Source of the DNA: Chromatiales bacterium
GTDB lineage: Bacteria > Pseudomonadota > Gammaproteobacteria > UBA6429
DNA: 39,285 bases
Assembly (NCBI GenBank): GCA_027076405.1
Contig: JALTJN010000441.1
Location: forward strand, 1-39,285
Direction of reading: 5' to 3'
In this document: positions 37,386 through 39,285 of the stretch, in pieces
Numbering within the stretch: the stretch's first letter is position 1
Layout of the letters: each line of letters opens with the position of its first letter
Position numbers and translations under genes: made by a program
The notes under the pieces: generated by a model
What the model was told of the DNA's origin: nothing
What the model saw: the letters and a program-made list of their open reading frames with translations, nothing else
The model's database searches: none

Positions 37386-37943
37386 ATGGCTCTCAACACC
37401 GCAGCATGTTTTATTATAACGCTTAGCTTAATGTCTTTTCCGGTATTTTGCGGTGAAGTTATTCAAAGTCATATTAGTTATGATGATGGCGTTTATAAAG
37501 CATCACTTGAAATGCATATTTCTGCACCTGTTGAACGGGTGTATGCGTTATTTACCGATTTTGAATCTCTCTCCCGCTTAAGTGAAAACATCACCAGCAG
37601 TATCGTTCTTGAGGAAGATGCCCCCGAGTATATTGTTGAAATTGATACGCATAATTGTATTTTGTTTTTTTGCAAAACTTTAACTCAAACACAACATGTA
37701 CTGGAACTTGATGAAGGCTATATTTCTGTTGAAGATATTCCGGATAAAAGCGACTTTATATTTGCCAATACCGTGTGGCATATTCGCGCAGACAAAAAAG
37801 GCACCCGTATTAATTTTAATAGCGAAATGAAACCCGATTTCTGGCTGCCCCCCATGCTTGGGCCATGGTTATTCAAGAATAAAATGATCAGCAATACATT
37901 CGCTATGATAGAAAAAATTGAACAACTTGCAGCAGATAAATAA
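37386..37943 (+). CDS. Exported START-like (SRPBCC) protein
   Basis: The start is set at ATG 37386 because it produces a signal peptide (MALNTAACFIITLSLMSFPVFCG, then EVIQ); the frame is open 53 codons earlier but overlaps gspG's start and codes for unlikely sequence. The 185-residue product carries the SRPBCC/START pattern (SLEMHISAPVERVYALFTDFESLSRLSENI, then WHIRADKKGTRINFNSEM), a hydrophobic-ligand-binding fold, here apparently exported. It diverges from gspG. No clear ribosome-binding site is seen before this ATG. Confidence 0.65.
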   Translation: MALNTAACFIITLSLMSFPVFCGEVIQSHISYDDGVYKASLEMHISAPVERVYALFTDFESLSRLSENITSSIVLEEDAPEYIVEIDTHNCILFFCKTLTQTQHVLELDEGYISVEDIPDKSDFIFANTVWHIRADKKGTRINFNSEMKPDFWLPPMLGPWLFKNKMISNTFAMIEKIEQLAADK

Positions 37944-37959
37944 TAAAATATTAATAACA

Positions 37960-37990
37960 CATTCCGACTAAAGGCATACCGGAATGACGA
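37960..37990 (+). terminator. REP-like hairpin / terminator after START-like gene
   Basis: CATTCCG (37960-37966) and CGGAATG (37980-37986) form a stem, with a T5 run a few bases later (37994-37998). The core is the same ATTCCG/CGGAAT as in the REP-like repeats at 35995 and 36115, so it may be a shortened relative used as terminator. Confidence 0.5.
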
Positions 37991-38016
37991 GGCTTTTTAC
38001 CTTTCGCAAAAGTCAA

Positions 38017-38886
38017 TTACCAATTCCAGATAAACTCGACCCCCAAATTTCGCGTCTCACTTCTTGGTTCATAAATTACTGTGCCGGTGGCCACGCCACC
38101 ACTGTATACCTGAACCGCATTACTTTTACCGATATCAATTATTTCAACATATGGGGTGATAAAAAAAGAATCGTCCTGCATATTTATTTCAATCGGCATT
38201 GCGAGACGCGCTCCCATTTTACTGCCCAAATTAACCGAGGTATTATCATAATTTTTAAAGCCTAAAAAATTAATCCCCATTTTTGCGCTGAACATTTGTG
38301 TTAAACGAAAATCAAAACCAACCTGTGTTGTATCCGAGGCTTTAAACTGAACGGTGTATCCAATCAAACTGTAAAACCAGGAATACTCTTCCAGAATACC
38401 GGCAACCGCATTACCCTTGTTATCATAACCGGGAAGAATGTTTCTAAACCAGTAACGATAACCCAACCCGGCATACACTGACTGCTCACGCCCATAAGAT
38501 GGGCCCAGTCTTTGACCATACTTTATATGGCTGTCGATAATCAACGCATCGGATACCGTCATCAAGGGTGTCCCCGATTGTGTTTGCCCGTCGTAGGTTA
38601 TTTTATTGTAATACAACCGGTTGACCCATTCGGAGTATGAACGACCGTTGTCGTTATTGAGCGTTAGGATAATGCCGGGAATAATGCCCCTCTCTGCATC
38701 TAAAAAAACATTGTTATCATCATATTCAACATAATCAAACTTCATTAGTCCGGCACCAATTTGCAAACCGCCTCCGGCTGCCGCCGCCTTCACCTCACTG
38801 ATAACAAAGGTAAAAACCGGCGTAAAAAAAAGCCCCGAATAAATACCCGTTAATATAATAAACCGTTTAAAATTCTTCACTCTCAT
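38017..38886 (-). CDS. Outer-membrane beta-barrel protein
   Basis: The 289-residue protein has an N-terminal hydrophobic signal region (GIYSGLFFTPVFTFVISEVKA) and then a run of alternating amphipathic strands with aromatic girdle residues (AGLGYRYWFRN, SLIGYTVQFK, GFDFRLTQMFSAKMGINFLGF). It ends with FIWNW, the C-terminal aromatic residue that marks outer-membrane proteins. Function is not recognisable. The REP-like/terminator region separates it from the convergent START-like gene. Confidence 0.75.
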   Translation of the reverse strand: MRVKNFKRFIILTGIYSGLFFTPVFTFVISEVKAAAAGGGLQIGAGLMKFDYVEYDDNNVFLDAERGIIPGIILTLNNDNGRSYSEWVNRLYYNKITYDGQTQSGTPLMTVSDALIIDSHIKYGQRLGPSYGREQSVYAGLGYRYWFRNILPGYDNKGNAVAGILEEYSWFYSLIGYTVQFKASDTTQVGFDFRLTQMFSAKMGINFLGFKNYDNTSVNLGSKMGARLAMPIEINMQDDSFFITPYVEIIDIGKSNAVQVYSGGVATGTVIYEPRSETRNLGVEFIWNW

Positions 38887-38993
38887 TAAACCTTATAATC
38901 ATCCATATCATTCATCATTCCGAATCAACGTTTATACATAACAATAGCAACGCGGTATACTTAATTATCTTAATTTTATGAGTAACCACCATC

Positions 38994-39285
38994 ATGAAAC
39001 GTCTTCTGAAAATCTCTGCTGGATTTATTGCCCTTATTTTAATTGTTGTTTTGGGCTTTGCTTTAACAATAAACCCGAATGACTACAAAGATGATATTGT
39101 GAAACTTGTGCAAGACAACACAGGGCGCACCTTATCCATTAAAGGGGATATTTCGCTCTCTCTCTTTCCCTGGATTGGCCTTGAACTCGGTAAAACAGAA
39201 ATCAGTAATGCAAAAGGGTTTGGCAAAAAGCCTTTTGCAAAACTATCCCGCTTACAAGTCCGGGCAAAACTCTGGCCATTATTGT
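38994..39285 (+). CDS. AsmA-family protein, 3' end beyond the window
   Basis: The visible first 97 codons start with MKRLLKISAGFIALILIVVLGFAL, one N-terminal membrane anchor, followed by the AsmA N-terminal pattern NPNDYKDDIVKLVQDNTGRTLSIKGDISLSLFPWIGLELG. AsmA proteins are large envelope proteins of the bridge-like lipid-transfer type that affect outer-membrane lipid and protein balance. The gene runs past the right edge. It is divergent from the beta-barrel gene across 107 bases. Confidence 0.88.
   Translation, partial: MKRLLKISAGFIALILIVVLGFALTINPNDYKDDIVKLVQDNTGRTLSIKGDISLSLFPWIGLELGKTEISNAKGFGKKPFAKLSRLQVRAKLWPLL

Overview
The window reads as the chromosome of an AT-rich gammaproteobacterium with a Gram-negative envelope that can respire nitric oxide. 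The evidence is the gene order gmk-rpoZ-spoT, the pairs yicC/rph and rdgB/hemW (both known from Escherichia coli), a thiS-thiG-trmB run, several lipoproteins, a GspG pseudopilin, an outer-membrane beta-barrel and an AsmA-type protein. The sequence alone does not fix the genus. No tRNA, rRNA, CRISPR array, insertion sequence or integrase is visible. No gene-free stretch exceeds 300 bases.

Layout. 1-1152: tail of an EAL-CBS-GGDEF cyclic-di-GMP protein. 1376-1670: small secreted protein that appears frameshifted. 1736-5574 (minus): gmk-rpoZ-spoT-ridA, with a 112-bp palindromic element (2175-2286) between spoT and ridA. 5789-7710 (minus): three short exported proteins of unknown function between gmk and yicC. 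7845-11443: yicC (minus), then a Ser/Thr kinase, a PP2C phosphatase and rph (plus). 11449-11630: inverted repeat built from 9-bp units. 11662-12267: rdgB.

12271-20282: nitric oxide reductase region. On the minus strand it runs norC, norB, norE-like, norF-like, norQ, a four-helix membrane protein, a membrane polyferredoxin and norD. A Dnr-type Crp/Fnr regulator lies upstream, and a thioredoxin-fold protein without CxxC is divergent from it. Three good TTGAY-N4-ATCAA boxes occur here: before norC, between dnr and the thioredoxin-like gene, and at 20332 where no gene start follows. The third is followed at promoter spacing by a -10-like element and then a strong intrinsic terminator, so it may drive a small RNA antisense to the end of a transglutaminase-like gene. 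The whole block separates rdgB from hemW.

20411-24655: transglutaminase-like gene with an unlisted 41-aa membrane peptide upstream (minus), then hemW, a TSUP transporter, a GNAT acetyltransferase, a Rof-like Rho antiterminator and a hotdog thioesterase (plus). 24695-28288: hybrid histidine kinase (minus), cupin and ROK sugar kinase (plus). 28328-31165: nitrilase and methyltransferase (minus) divergent from a LysR regulator over a palindromic operator. 31185-34096 (minus): thiS-thiG-trmB-DUF4197-hypothetical. 34178-39285: acyl-CoA synthetase, REP-like palindromes, hydrolase and GspG (minus), START-like protein (plus), beta-barrel (minus) and a truncated AsmA-type gene (plus).

Working together: the nor genes, their AAA+/VWA maturation pair, the polyferredoxin and the Dnr regulator form one NO-detoxifying or respiratory module. 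The spoT, rpoZ, gmk, rph, rdgB, yicC and trmB genes are nucleotide and RNA housekeeping functions.
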